Source: Pleurodeles waltl
Lineage: Eukaryota; Chordata; Amphibia; Caudata; Salamandridae
Reading direction: 5' to 3'
Assembly: GCF_031143425.1 (NCBI RefSeq)
Contig: NC_090438.1
Coordinates: 775,383,138 to 775,447,137 of the forward strand
DNA: 64,000 nt
Made by a program: the position numbers and the translations under genes
In this document: piece by piece, positions 33,500-42,779 of the stretch
Layout of the letters: every line of letters begins with the position of its first letter
Position numbering within the stretch: the stretch's first letter is position 1
The notes under the pieces: model-generated
Told to the model about the DNA's origin: nothing
Database searches by the model: none
The model's input: only the letters and a program-made list of their open reading frames with translations

Positions 33500-34312
33500 C
33501 AGCAACAGTCATCCCAGATTCCGGAGTATTTGGGCGAGCAGGAGCATTGGGAAGACATGTAGTTTAAGTTCCATGGCGGCTTTGGATGAGTATGGCTTCC
33601 TGAAGGTGACTGTCTCCTTTTATGCAGTTGTTTTCCACCTGGGTTTCCGTGGTGGTGCGACCACGGTGGAAACCTTGGCAGTGTGCTACCTCGTAATCCA
33701 TCTGGTCGGTATATTTTGAAGGGTATGCTTTTGGTAAAGGCTTGCAGTCAGCCAAAGCTTTTACAGCAGCCAATGCCTAAACATCCAATCTCATTTGAGA
33801 ATGAGTAATTGCAGCAACAGCTAGTGCAGATTTGACAGCTTCATCAGCAAAAGTGTTTCCTACAACGTGTTTCACTACATGTTGATGGCCCAATGTATGA
33901 ATTACATGCCCTCTTTGTAGTCTGTCCTTAGGATCTGCTACCCTCCCCTATAAGTTTTTGTGTTTGAAGGTGTTCCTTTTGGAATCTCTGAACCCGTTCA
34001 CACACCAACGATGTAAGTAATCATTGTACTACTGGACACAGTAGTATGAATCGCACACAATTAATGTAGACTGTTCAGATCAGTACGTTCTAGTGCCAAA
34101 ATCAGAGCCCTAATATCTGCAAGTTGTGCTGTGCAGTCCCCTAGGGTGTGTGTGTAGGTATGTTGAGGGTGGAATGTACCATCCCTCATTACCCCGCTAA
34201 CAGCTGCGCAAGTGGCAGAGTATTGGTGTTTAGTACCTACAGCTGGTTGTGCTGAACCACCAGTGTAAATGATTGTTTTGTATTGATCAAGAGGCATGAT
34301 GTTAGCGGCCAC
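33500..34312 (-). pseudogene. pol: Retroviral RNase H, decayed
   Basis: 34312-34061 encodes YTGGSAQPAVGTKHQYSA (first acidic position changed from Asp to Gly) and CTAQLADIRALILALERT (Glu position now Asp). Further on, about 33940-33830 gives GHQHVVKHVVGNTFADEAVK, with the final His and the catalytic Asp block. This domain removes genomic RNA during reverse transcription. Stops separate the pieces. The sequence changes character near 33500, so integrase is absent. Confidence 0.75.
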
Positions 34313-34479
34313 AGGTTCTCATGTTCATATTGGAAAAACTATGGGTCTGCAGCTTGGGGTCAAAAACATAATAAACATCAGTGGCAGTCATGGGGGTTAC
34401 CCATTGAATCCAGTGGGGATGTAGTCCTTTAGCGTTTGGAACACTAGCAAGGGCTGGTACCTGGTTAACGCCAATATTG

Positions 34480-35540
34480 CCTTACCCTTGGGGAAGTGGA
34501 CTGTCCTTAATGACAGCCATTTGCACAGCAGTCAGTATTTTTTCTGTTGGCACAAGTCGTTGTTCTGCACTAGAGTGCAAATGTGATTTGTATGTTATAT
34601 GAACTTTGTCACCCTCATTGAATGTGACATCGGTGAACCCGATGGCACCAGGAATTAGTCTGATGGCCAAATTTGTTTTGTTGTCATGTGTGTGTGTAGA
34701 TGTCATGCATCTAGCATGTCCTTGTAAAGCTCTGAGTATGTGTGTATGTTATGGTGTCCAGTGTTTGCTTGAAAAGTCTAGACAAATTACATAATTAAGT
34801 GGTTTTATGCGTTGTGCATAGTCAGGAATGTATGTACTGCCAAAATTAAAGAAACCCAGCAAAGACTGTAATTTCTTGGTGGTGTTTGAAAGTTGAAGTA
34901 GAGCGCATTTTTCTAAAAAGTACAGTGCTGGGCTCTTACCCTCACAAGATAGTTTGTTTCCTAGGAATAAGACAATAAAAAAAGCAAATTTGGCTTCTTG
35001 AAATTTAATTTATTGCCTTGGGCAGCAAATCCTAAAATGATGTGATCCATCCAGGCTAAATGTGTGTTTTGGTCGTCATCTGTGAGATAGCTGTCATCCA
35101 CATTGGACAACGCCTTGAGATCAATATCATGTACTATTGATGTTACACGGGCAGAAAACACCCCAGGGCTGTACTTATACCCTTGAGGTAAGGGTCAAAA
35201 GCACCTCTGAGAGCCAAGCGTGCTGAAGGCGCTTAAATCCTGGCTTTCAGGCACTAGATTTTGGCAGAAAAAAACATTAAAATGTCCAAGATTGTTTTGT
35301 ATTTTTTATGCACTATATTGTTGATAAGTGCTGTGCTATGTGCATGTTGTATTGCAAATGTGCATGTATGACTGTTTAAATGTCTGTAATCTAAGACTAT
35401 TCTATATGAACAATCAGGTTTTGCTACGGGAATAAGGGATTATTCATTGCAGGGACTCAGGGTACTCAAGTTGTATGAGAATCTCTCTCATGGGTACGTT
35501 AGGGGGAATCTCTATCCCACACTACGTGGTTGCGATACAG
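34480..35540 (-). pseudogene. pol: Retroviral reverse transcriptase, decayed
   Basis: Successive frames give KPDCSYRIVLDYRHLNSHT (about 35430-35370), a QDLSAFSTLGSQ-like block, LPQGYKYSPGVFSARV (about 35195-35145) and NVDDSYLTDDDQNTHLAWMD, in which the YxDD tyrosine is lost. A thumb-region frame sits at 34706-34482. The order matches a retroviral RT read on the minus strand. Multiple stops and at least two frameshifts. Confidence 0.78.
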
Positions 35541-35541
35541 C

Positions 35542-35955
35542 CTAATCGGCAGCATAGGCTTCCTTTACTACGTCTGGAACCAGGAACGAGAAAGAAGTCA
35601 AAATTACATCTTCCCCTTGGGGGAGCTTGCGGACAAATTCAGATGGCTGATGTTTTTTTGCCAATAAAATATCATAATTTAGTGTTAATCTTCTCCAGAA
35701 GATAACTTTATCAGTGTGCTCTATGTCTCCCTCAATCTGAATGTTTAATTTGTAAACCCTGTCAGGTGGGGAGATGCGCCTGTCCACTGTTTCGCCTTCA
35801 AGGAAGTTGTTAGTTGGTGTCGCATACAGAAGATCTATAAGACTCTGGCGATTTATCATGACCTCTACCCACTGTCTAGCAGAGTCACTGCCCACATCCT
35901 GTTCTTCAACAAAGTTCTCAATACAAGTGGCATCTTTGACTGATATTGCTGCCAC
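35542..35955 (-). pseudogene. Possible protease / start of Pol
   Basis: A 137-codon open piece just upstream of RT, with VYKLNIQIEGDIEHTDKVIF and YDILLAKKHQ, which resembles the second half of a retroviral aspartic protease. The active-site Asp-Ser/Thr-Gly is not clear here. Placement between gag and RT supports the call; domain identity is uncertain. Confidence 0.45.
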
Positions 35956-35959
35956 ATTT

Positions 35960-37270
35960 TTCTTTTGAAATTGGGGCTTTTGCTGTTGACGGTTCTCTAG
36001 CTTTTTTGTAAAAGTGTCTGAGGAATGCTGTGAGTCCTTGTTTGGGCTTCACGTGGTTGCTTTGGTGTTCTGACTGCCCTCCTCTGTCATTCCGTTTATC
36101 TGGTGTGTCCTGGAAGGAATGAGATGGGCAACTGCCAGTATATTGTTATCTGTGAGGTATTTTGTATTGTTTCTCTAAGGTCTCCGGTGGCAGAGGGTCT
36201 CCGGTGGCAGAGAGTCTCCTCTTTGCGTTCTTCTATCTTTGTTTTGCTTTCGTTTATCCCAGCATTTTTTTAGAGCTCTCTTGTACTTGCTTGGTACCTT
36301 CCTTAGTGGAAGTACTCTGTAGTTGTGGTTTAGTTGGTCTAGCCCCCAGACTATCCCACCCACATACTGGTATAAGTTTTGGAAATAATCTTGGCAGCTC
36401 GTGCTCCTGATCCCACTGAGGAACCTCTTGGAGCTGCTGGCGAATCACCAGTGCTTCTGCATCCCCTTTAATATTACCTAGAATAATTGAGTATACTGTA
36501 TCAAAATTGTACATTAGTTTCATCTCCAAGTTCAGGGCCACCCCGTTTTCATTTTACATTTCTCTTAACACTTCTGGTAAATTTGCAAATGGCACTGACA
36601 TTCTGAGAATTCTATGTTTATCTTGGGGTCCTGTATGGGGGAAACACTACTTTCAGCTTATTTGTTTTTGCCCAAACCAAAATGGAATCTTCTGTTGCTC
36701 AGTGGGTGCTTTTCCCATTATTGAATGGAGAGTTTGTGGATTTATCCCTGTAACAACCAATTGATTTATAGCCGGAGCAGCCCTCACTGGAGGGGTGTCA
36801 AGGTCAGCATTACAAATTGTATTAAGCGTCTATATATTCCTACTAGCTCATTGTATAATCTGCGTATTTCAGCTATTTGCATAGTGTGCACATTAGGATG
36901 TGGTGTATATGTGGCCAATATTGGCCAGGTTGGTCTGTAATTGATTAAAGAACCTAATTTAACAGGTTATATTACATGTGGGATGGCACCATTGAACCAA
37001 TTTTGGTATTCTTGATAGTTTAAAGGTATTTCTAAATATTGGTATGCTCTGTACTGTTGTCATACATTTGCTATTGTGTATGTATGAAATGTATTTGAGT
37101 CTGCATTTACTGCTGGAAAGGTGACCCATGGGTAAAGTATTTCTGTTCTGTATGCGTTGTGACCTTCAACTACGAACATGATATCCCCCCTCTTTTGTTA
37201 GTCCATTAGCTAAAAGAAACTGTGTGACAGGTTTTCTACAGTTCTCTGGGATATTTACTGGTTGTGCCAT
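35960..37270 (-). pseudogene. gag: Retroviral gag, decayed
   Basis: It begins at an ATG at 37270 (MAQPVNIPENCRKPVTQFLL), about 210 bp after the primer-binding site, as expected for gag. Further pieces in shifting frames include NYRPTWPILATYTPHPNVHT (about 36920-36860) and MALNLEMKLMYNFDTVYSII (36541 onward). Stops and frameshifts run throughout. It is assigned to gag by position; the fragments do not match a subgroup I can name. Confidence 0.6.
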
Positions 37271-37480
37271 ATTAAAATTATAGGTGTCAGAGTTGGAAAC
37301 ACCCACGGGGAATCCTTTCAAAGTTCAAGCTTGACCAACCTTCAGCCTAGATAAGTGCTGCCTATTCAACTGAGGAGGATTTTTCCTAAGACCACAGGCG
37401 TCACCCTATAATGGTACTTAGGGTACCTTTAGCGTGTGTGAGACAGAGATACTCCTGAAACCTAAATAAATAATGCCCTA

Positions 37481-37498
37481 CTAACATTGGCAGCGCCA
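37481..37498 (-). promoter_or_regulatory. Retroviral primer-binding site (tRNA-Lys-like)
   Basis: Directly after an LTR end reading ...ATGACA, the minus strand gives TGGCGCTGCCAATG. This resembles the tRNA-Lys site used by many retroviruses, with small changes. Its position between LTR and gag supports the call. Confidence 0.55.
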
Positions 37499-37687
37499 TG
37501 TCATAGGTCTCTCAATTTTGGAACAGGACTGCTGGATTCAGGGAAGCAGCACCACGGCTTATGGGTGACTGAGTCAGTTCCACACTGTCTTGGCGGTTGT
37601 CAGCCCAACACTTTCGGCTAGCTAGGAGCACCTCACCCAAACACAGAAAACAAAGGTGATTTGTGGCAGCCTGATGCATGACACTCA
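37499..37687 (-). repeat. Inner part of retroviral 5' LTR (U5)
   Basis: The minus strand ends in TGACA at 37499. On the other side it is cut at 37687 by the Harbinger terminal repeat, with TCA (37685-37687) as the target copy. The outer part of the same LTR is inferred to resume at 52476. Confidence 0.6.
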
Positions 37688-37707
37688 GGCCCTCATTACA
37701 ACCCTGG
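37688..37707 (+). repeat. Harbinger left terminal inverted repeat
   Basis: GGCCCTCATTACAACCCTGG, preceded by the TCA target copy. It is followed by GGCGGTAAAA-type subterminal repeats that the transposase or Myb-like protein may bind. Confidence 0.88.
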
Positions 37708-38015
37708 CTGTCGGTGTTAAAGCGGCGGTACTACCGCCAACAGGCCGGCGGTAAAAAAAATTGGATTACGACCATGGCGGAAACCGCCAACACAGACAGC
37801 CACTTTAACACTCCGACCACCATGGCGGTACAAACAAACAGCGTGGTGGACACCGCCAACAGACAGGTGGAAGACAATGTACCGCCCACCCTATCACAAC
37901 ACGGCTATCCGCCACCTTTTCCGGGGTGGAACCAACGCGAATAAAAACATGGCGGAAACAGTACACAGAAGGGAAAACACCCACCTCTCCACACCCCACG
38001 ACGAACCAGGACGCC

Positions 38016-38098
38016 ATGGAGCCCGAACTGCAGATACTGCTGGCGATGGTCTTCCTGCTCCTCTATCAGGAGCTCCAACGACGGCGGCGATGACCACG
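38016..38098 (+). pseudogene. Harbinger 5' coding exon with nonsense codon
   Basis: Same 83 bp exon as at 1280-1362, beginning MEPELQILLAMVFLLLYQEL and followed by the donor GTGAGTACTGC at 38099. Here codon 26 is TGA (the other copy has AGA), so this copy would stop before the splice. Probably the N-terminus of the transposase gene, whose other exons I cannot find in this element. Confidence 0.6.
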
Positions 38099-38226
38099 GT
38101 GAGTACTGCACCTACAACACAGGGGAGGGGGGAGGGAAAAGAGAGTGACACACACACGCAACACGCAATACCCCCACCCCACCCTCACCCACAACACCAT
38201 ACACACAAATACATGCTGCAACATTA

Positions 38227-38231
38227 CATAT
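38227..38231. repeat. Target-site duplication CATAT (left)
   Basis: CATAT directly precedes TGTCAACATG. Its copy at 46078-46082 directly follows CCCTGACA. Together they bound the lone LTR. Confidence 0.78.
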
Positions 38232-38499
38232 TGTCAACATGAGGGCAAAAACCCAGCACTTAGCCCAGCACTTAAGAGATAACGTAATTCATGCATTATG
38301 CTGATATGCTGTTGTTTGACCTTCTGCATTGCAGAGTTTAACCCTGAAGACTTATATCTAAGGTGCTTGTAAATACTGTTCATTTGCAATGTATTGCTGC
38401 AGGCTTTCAGAGTGTGTCAGGGTGTGGTCCCTTTCCAGGGCCTTCTAGAATCCTTCTCTGCAGCATGACTGGGTGTAGTTTGTGGGCTGGGCCAGACTC

Positions 38500-38508
38500 T
38501 ATATAAGG
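38500..38508 (+). promoter_or_regulatory. TATA box of lone LTR
   Basis: TATATAAGG lies 268 bp into the LTR, after a GGGTGTGGTCC and CTGGGCCAG region, with a G/C-rich downstream start zone. Confidence 0.6.
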
Positions 38509-38709
38509 GAGCCAGCCCAGCTCCACGTGCTCACTATTCAGATGTCCCGGTGCAGAGCAGCAGCAACTTCCAGCGCTCCTGTTCCAGAGGCCTACTTTGA
38601 TCTTCCAGACCTTGCCCTTCATTGTATTGGTGAGCCTTGATCAGGGCGGTAAGACGGAGGTCGGGCTGGGCCCCCGATCCCGTTTGCGAAGGCATTCGAG
38701 TTCTTGGGC

Positions 38710-38801
38710 CTAATTTTCATGTTGAGAGATTTTACCTTGCACGTGTGAATTTGCGCTTGGTTTTTCTGGCATTTACATGTTGATATTCGAATAGGCAAGA
38801 C
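38710..38801 (+). repeat. Left piece of 90 bp LTR satellite
   Basis: TTGCACGTGTGAATTTGCGC, then TGGCATTTACATGTTGATATTCGAATAGGCAAGACG, is one diverged unit of the array that continues at 44792-45545. The DIRS separates it from the rest. Confidence 0.75.
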
Positions 38802-39014
38802 GAACGAGTTACTTACCTTCGGTAACGACTTTTCTGGTGGATACATTAGCTACCTGTGGATTCCTCACCTCATGAATACTCCCATGGCGCCAGCATTCTA
38901 CGGAAATCTTCTTACTAGTCTCTGCACGTCGACGAGGACGTCACTGTCTCGCACGCGACGCCGTCTGACGTCATACAGGCAATAAGAGGTCCTCGACGAC
39001 GTGCGGACGTCAGT
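38802..39014. repeat. DIRS left inverted terminal repeat
   Basis: 38832-39014 matches the reverse complement of 44612-44791 with a 3 bp indel and few changes. The outer 30 bp (38802-38831) exist only on this side. It includes TGACGTCA at 38966-38973 and further GACGTC words. Confidence 0.92.
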
Positions 39015-39130
39015 ACCAATCATTTTTTTACGTGCATGAGAACAACCAGGCAATGCAATGAAAGAACAAAGCAACATCCATTATAATGTAAAAATACACC
39101 ACATTGTATGAATAACTGTAAATCTTTTTA

Positions 39131-39135
<5 letters not shown>

Positions 39136-39166
<31 letters not shown>

Positions 39167-39250
39167 TCTCTCTTTTAAAATATATACACACACCAAGTAT
39201 ATACATAAAGATATATAGACATATACCTACATATATATAAATATATTATA
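39136..39250. repeat. TA-rich microsatellite inside DIRS
   Basis: A pure (TA)n run at about 39136-39161, then mixed TATACA/TATATA stretches to 39257, between the left terminal repeat and the internal complementary region. Confidence 0.85.
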
Positions 39251-39343
39251 TATATACATCTATTGCACCCTCAAAGACCAAGAGGAGCACACTCAAGGAT
39301 TACTTGGCAAGACCATAAAGGCAACGGGGAGGCGGGTGGGACC

Positions 39344-39454
39344 GTGAGGAATCCACAGGTAGCTAATGTATCCACCAGAAAAGTCGTTACCGAAGGTAAG
39401 TAACTCGTTCTTCTGATGGATACAACTACCTGTGGATTCCTCACCTCATGAATA
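39344..39454. repeat. DIRS internal complementary region
   Basis: 39344-39410 is the exact reverse complement of the left end 38802-38868 (67 bp). 39411-39454 is the exact reverse complement of the right end 44748-44791 (44 bp). The internal region thus joins both ends head to tail, as in the family model where it templates completion of the termini and circle closure. It sits just downstream of the recombinase ORF. Confidence 0.92.
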
Positions 39455-39498
39455 GAGTCCCAAAGCAGTACCACGCCCGGCGGTGGGTGCCTAAATGG

Positions 39499-40590
39499 TC
39501 AAACCAAGAAATCCTGCAGCACTGACCGTGCAAAATGGCCGTCCCTTCTAACCTCAGAATCTAAACAGTAATGTTTTGCAAAAGTGTGAAGGGACGACCA
39601 AGTTGCGGCCTTGCAGATGTCGACCACAGGAACACCTCTGGCTAAGGCCGAAGTGGCCGACTTAGCTCTGGTGGAATGAGCTCTAATGCCCTCAGGAGGA
39701 TCCTTCTTTGCCAAAGAGTAACATATTTTAATGCAAAGAACAACCCACCTGGATAGTGTTCTCTTGTGGACTGCCTTTCCTCTCCTCTTGCCCACGTATC
39801 CAATAAACAGCTGATCCTCCAGCCTGAAATCCTTTGTTCTATCGATAAAGAAGCTCAACGCTCTCTTTGGGTCCAGACGGTGCAGTCTTTCTTCCTCTTT
39901 GGAAGGATGAGGCGGAGGATAGAACGTGGACAAAGTAATTGCCTGAGCCAAATGGAAGGGTGAAACAACCTTCGGGAGGAAAGCAGCCTTGGTCCTCAAC
40001 ACCACCTTATCCCCATAAAAAGTTGTATAAGGGGGTTTTACTGATAAGGCCTGCAACTCACTCACTCTCCTTGCTGATGTTATAGCTATCAGGAAGACTG
40101 TTTTTAAAACCAAATACCTCAAGGGGCAAGAATGCATAGGTTCAAAAGGGGACCCCATAAGGAAAGTCAGGACTAAGGACAAATCCCATTGCGGCATAAC
40201 GAATGGCTTTGGAGGATATTGATTTAGAAGACCTTTCAAGAATCTGATAACAATAGGGGATTTAAATAAAGATGGTTGGTCTGGAAGACATATGAAGGCT
40301 GACAAGGCCGATAAATAACCTTTAATGGTAGCCACTGCACAGCCTTTCTGCGCCAGAGATAGAGCAAAAGACAAAACGTCCGATAGATGAGCATGTAAAG
40401 GATCAATCTGCCTCTCTCCACACCACGCAACAAATTTAGACCACCTATTAGCGTAGATAGATTTAGTGGAGTGTCGCCTGGCCGCTAATATAACATCCAC
40501 TACCTCAGGCGGGAGAGAGAAGGAACTCAGGTTGCCCCGTTCAATCTCCAGGCATGTAGGTGCAGACTCTGGAGGTTGGGGTGTAGAACC
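39499..40590 (-). CDS. DIRS tyrosine recombinase
   Basis: Integrates the DIRS circle by recombination through a covalent tyrosine link. The frame is open from 42372, but the part upstream of about 40590 reads across the RT gene out of frame, so only the last ~360 codons are counted; no ATG clearly marks the start. The N-terminal SAM-like region holds VVDVILAARRHSTKSIYANR and GCAVATIKGYLSALSAFI. The catalytic domain has ITSARRVSELQAL (first Arg), RAHSTRAKSATSAL (His-x-x-Arg) and FAKHYCLDSE (Tyr). All key residues are present and the frame is intact. It overlaps the RT frame end at 40527, as is usual in DIRS. Confidence 0.88.
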   Translation of the reverse strand, partial: GSTPQPPESAPTCLEIERGNLSSFSLPPEVVDVILAARRHSTKSIYANRWSKFVAWCGERQIDPLHAHLSDVLSFALSLAQKGCAVATIKGYLSALSAFICLPDQPSLFKSPIVIRFLKGLLNQYPPKPFVMPQWDLSLVLTFLMGSPFEPMHSCPLRYLVLKTVFLIAITSARRVSELQALSVKPPYTTFYGDKVVLRTKAAFLPKVVSPFHLAQAITLSTFYPPPHPSKEEERLHRLDPKRALSFFIDRTKDFRLEDQLFIGYVGKRRGKAVHKRTLSRWVVLCIKICYSLAKKDPPEGIRAHSTRAKSATSALARGVPVVDICKAATWSSLHTFAKHYCLDSEVRRDGHFARSVLQDFLV

Positions 40591-42779
40591 TGCCCCTGCG
40601 ACTGTGAGAGGAGGTCTGCCCTGAAAGGGAGACGGAGCGGCGGGCACGTTGAGAGTTGGAGAAGGTCGGAGTACCACACCCTCCTTGGCCAATCCGGAGC
40701 TATTAAGATTACTAGAGCCCGGTCTTGGCGAATCTTCCTCAATACTCGAGGAATCAAGGGTATGGGAGGAAACGCGTAAAGCAACTGGCCGCACCAGGTC
40801 ATTTGAAACGCGTCCCCCAACGCTTCCTGCATCGGATACTGAAGGCTGCAGAACAACGGACAATGCGCGTTCTCTCGAGTGGCGAACAGATCTACCCGAG
40901 GAAACCCCCACTTGTGGAAGATTAAACGGACTTGATCTGGATGGAGACGCCACTCGTGGTCTGCCGAGAAGTGGCGACTGAGACTGTCCGCACGCACGTT
41001 CAAGACTCCGGCCAGATGGTTTGCTATCAAGCAAATCCGATGGTCCTTTGCCCAGGACCATAGTCGAAGAGCTTCTCTGCAGAGAAGGTACGACCCCACT
41101 CCTCCCTGCTTGTTTATGTACCACATCGTGGTAGTATTGTCCGTTAGGACCTGTACCGACTGACCACGAAGGGAAGGGAGGAAGGCCTTGAGAGCCAGAC
41201 GTACAGCCCGTAACTCTAACAGATTGATGTGAAAAATCTGTTCCTCTGGAGACCAAAGACCTTTGATCTCCAGATCCCCCAGATGAGCTCCCCACCCTAG
41301 AGTGGAAGCATCCGTTATGACTGTGGCCACTGGTGGCGACTGCTGGAACGGCTTTCCTTGTGAAAGATTGTTGCCTGCAATCCACCACTTCAAATCCACA
41401 GCAGCATCTCTGGAGATCTTGACAGTACCCTCTAGATCCCCTCTGTGTTGAGACCACTGCCTTCGGAGGCACCACTGAAGAGCCCTCATGTGCCAGCGAG
41501 CATGCATGACCAACAGAATGCAGGAGGCAAAAAGACCGAGCAGACGAAGGACCTTGAGGACTGGAACTACCGCTCCATTTCGAAACATTGGAACCAAATC
41601 CTGAATATCTTGAATCCGCTGAGGCGGAGGAAAGGCCAGACCCAATGTTGTATCCAGTACTGCCCCTATGAACAGGAGGCGCTGAGAGGGCTCCAGGTGA
41701 GATTTGGGCTCGTTCACCGAAAAGCCCAGGTCGAACAACAACTGGGTTGTTGACTGCAGATGACGCAACACAAGCTCCGGGGACTTGGCTTTGATCAACC
41801 AATCGTCCAAGTAAGGGAATACTGCTATCCCCTTCCTTCTGAGCTCTGCCGCAACCACCGACATCACCTTCGTGAAGACTCGAGGTGCTGAAGTAAGACC
41901 AAACGGAAGGACCGCAAACTGGTAGTGTTGCGATCCCACCACAAACCGGAGATACTTCCTGTGTGACTTGAGTATCGGGATATGAAAGTAAGCATCCTGC
42001 AAGTCGACAGACACCATCCAGTCTTCCATGTTCAACGCCAAAAGCACCTGTGCTAGGGTCAGCATCTTGAACTTTTCCTGCTTGAGGAACCAATTCAAGA
42101 TCCTCAGGTCCAGAATTGGTCTCAAACGACCATCCTTCTTGGGAATCAGGAAATACCTTGAGTAAACTCCTTGACCCCTTTCCTGCTCCGGGACCAACTC
42201 CACCGCGCCCTTTAAAAGGAGGACTTCTACCTCCTGTTCTAGCAACAGGAGGTGTTCTTGTGAACAATACGAAGGGCGGGGCGGGATGAGGGGCGGAAAC
42301 TCCCGAAAGGGAAGGGTGTAGCCTTTTCCCACAACACTGAGAACCCAAGTGTCCGACGTAACAGTCTCCCATTTGGTGAGAAAATGCTGTAATCTTCCCC
42401 CTACAGGAGAGGAGTGAGTGGGAAATGGTGGAAGCCTAAGGCTGCTTCCCCTGCTGCACCCCGCCAGAGGATGAGGAAGAGGCAGAGTGCTGCTGAGAGG
42501 CTCCCCTGGTGCGGACCCTACCCCTCCCCCTAAAAGATCTATAGGGGTGGGAAGAGGCAGGTTGCTGATATCTTCCCCGAAAGGAAGAGGAGGAAGAGCC
42601 ACGCCCAAATCCACGAAACCTCCTGAAGAATCTGGAAGAGGCCGTGGAAGAAGGAGCTTGGAGTCCCAACGACTTAGCCGTGGCCCTGCTCTCCTTAAAA
42701 CGTTCCAAGGCCGAATCAGCCTTAGCCCCAAACAGTTTGTCCCCATCAAACGGGAGATCCAACAATGTGGACTGTACAT
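40527..42779 (-). CDS. DIRS reverse transcriptase / RNase H / methylase
   Basis: 750 codons, no internal stop. RT: YFLIPKKDGRLRPILDLRIL, VSVDLQDAYFHI (Asp259), LPFGLTSAPRVFTKV and FPYLDDWLI (YxDD, residues 323-326). RNase H: VITDASTLGWGAH (Asp490), LLELRAVRLAL (Glu522), QVLTDNTTTMWY (Asp547), RADSLSRH (Asp598). The C-terminal 628-705 (VDLFATRENAHCPLF; LYAFPPIPLIP; VILIAPDWPRRVWYSDLL) is the Dam-methylase-like region found in DIRS elements; its catalytic NPPY-type motif reads AFPP here. The first ~160 codons overlap the end of gag in another frame, so translation may use frameshifting or an internal start. Confidence 0.92.
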   Translation of the reverse strand: MYSPHCWISRLMGTNCLGLRLIRPWNVLRRAGPRLSRWDSKLLLPRPLPDSSGGFVDLGVALPPLPFGEDISNLPLPTPIDLLGGGVGSAPGEPLSSTLPLPHPLAGCSRGSSLRLPPFPTHSSPVGGRLQHFLTKWETVTSDTWVLSVVGKGYTLPFREFPPLIPPRPSYCSQEHLLLLEQEVEVLLLKGAVELVPEQERGQGVYSRYFLIPKKDGRLRPILDLRILNWFLKQEKFKMLTLAQVLLALNMEDWMVSVDLQDAYFHIPILKSHRKYLRFVVGSQHYQFAVLPFGLTSAPRVFTKVMSVVAAELRRKGIAVFPYLDDWLIKAKSPELVLRHLQSTTQLLFDLGFSVNEPKSHLEPSQRLLFIGAVLDTTLGLAFPPPQRIQDIQDLVPMFRNGAVVPVLKVLRLLGLFASCILLVMHARWHMRALQWCLRRQWSQHRGDLEGTVKISRDAAVDLKWWIAGNNLSQGKPFQQSPPVATVITDASTLGWGAHLGDLEIKGLWSPEEQIFHINLLELRAVRLALKAFLPSLRGQSVQVLTDNTTTMWYINKQGGVGSYLLCREALRLWSWAKDHRICLIANHLAGVLNVRADSLSRHFSADHEWRLHPDQVRLIFHKWGFPRVDLFATRENAHCPLFCSLQYPMQEALGDAFQMTWCGQLLYAFPPIPLIPRVLRKIRQDRALVILIAPDWPRRVWYSDLLQLSTCPPLRLPFRADLLSQSQGQVLHPNLQSLHLHAWRLNGAT

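Noticed and set aside
40591..42372. Long open frame continuous with the DIRS recombinase, giving 957 codons in total
   Set aside because: This part reads the RT/RNase H gene in another frame and is Ser/Gly/Val-rich with no domain; only the last ~360 codons show recombinase motifs.
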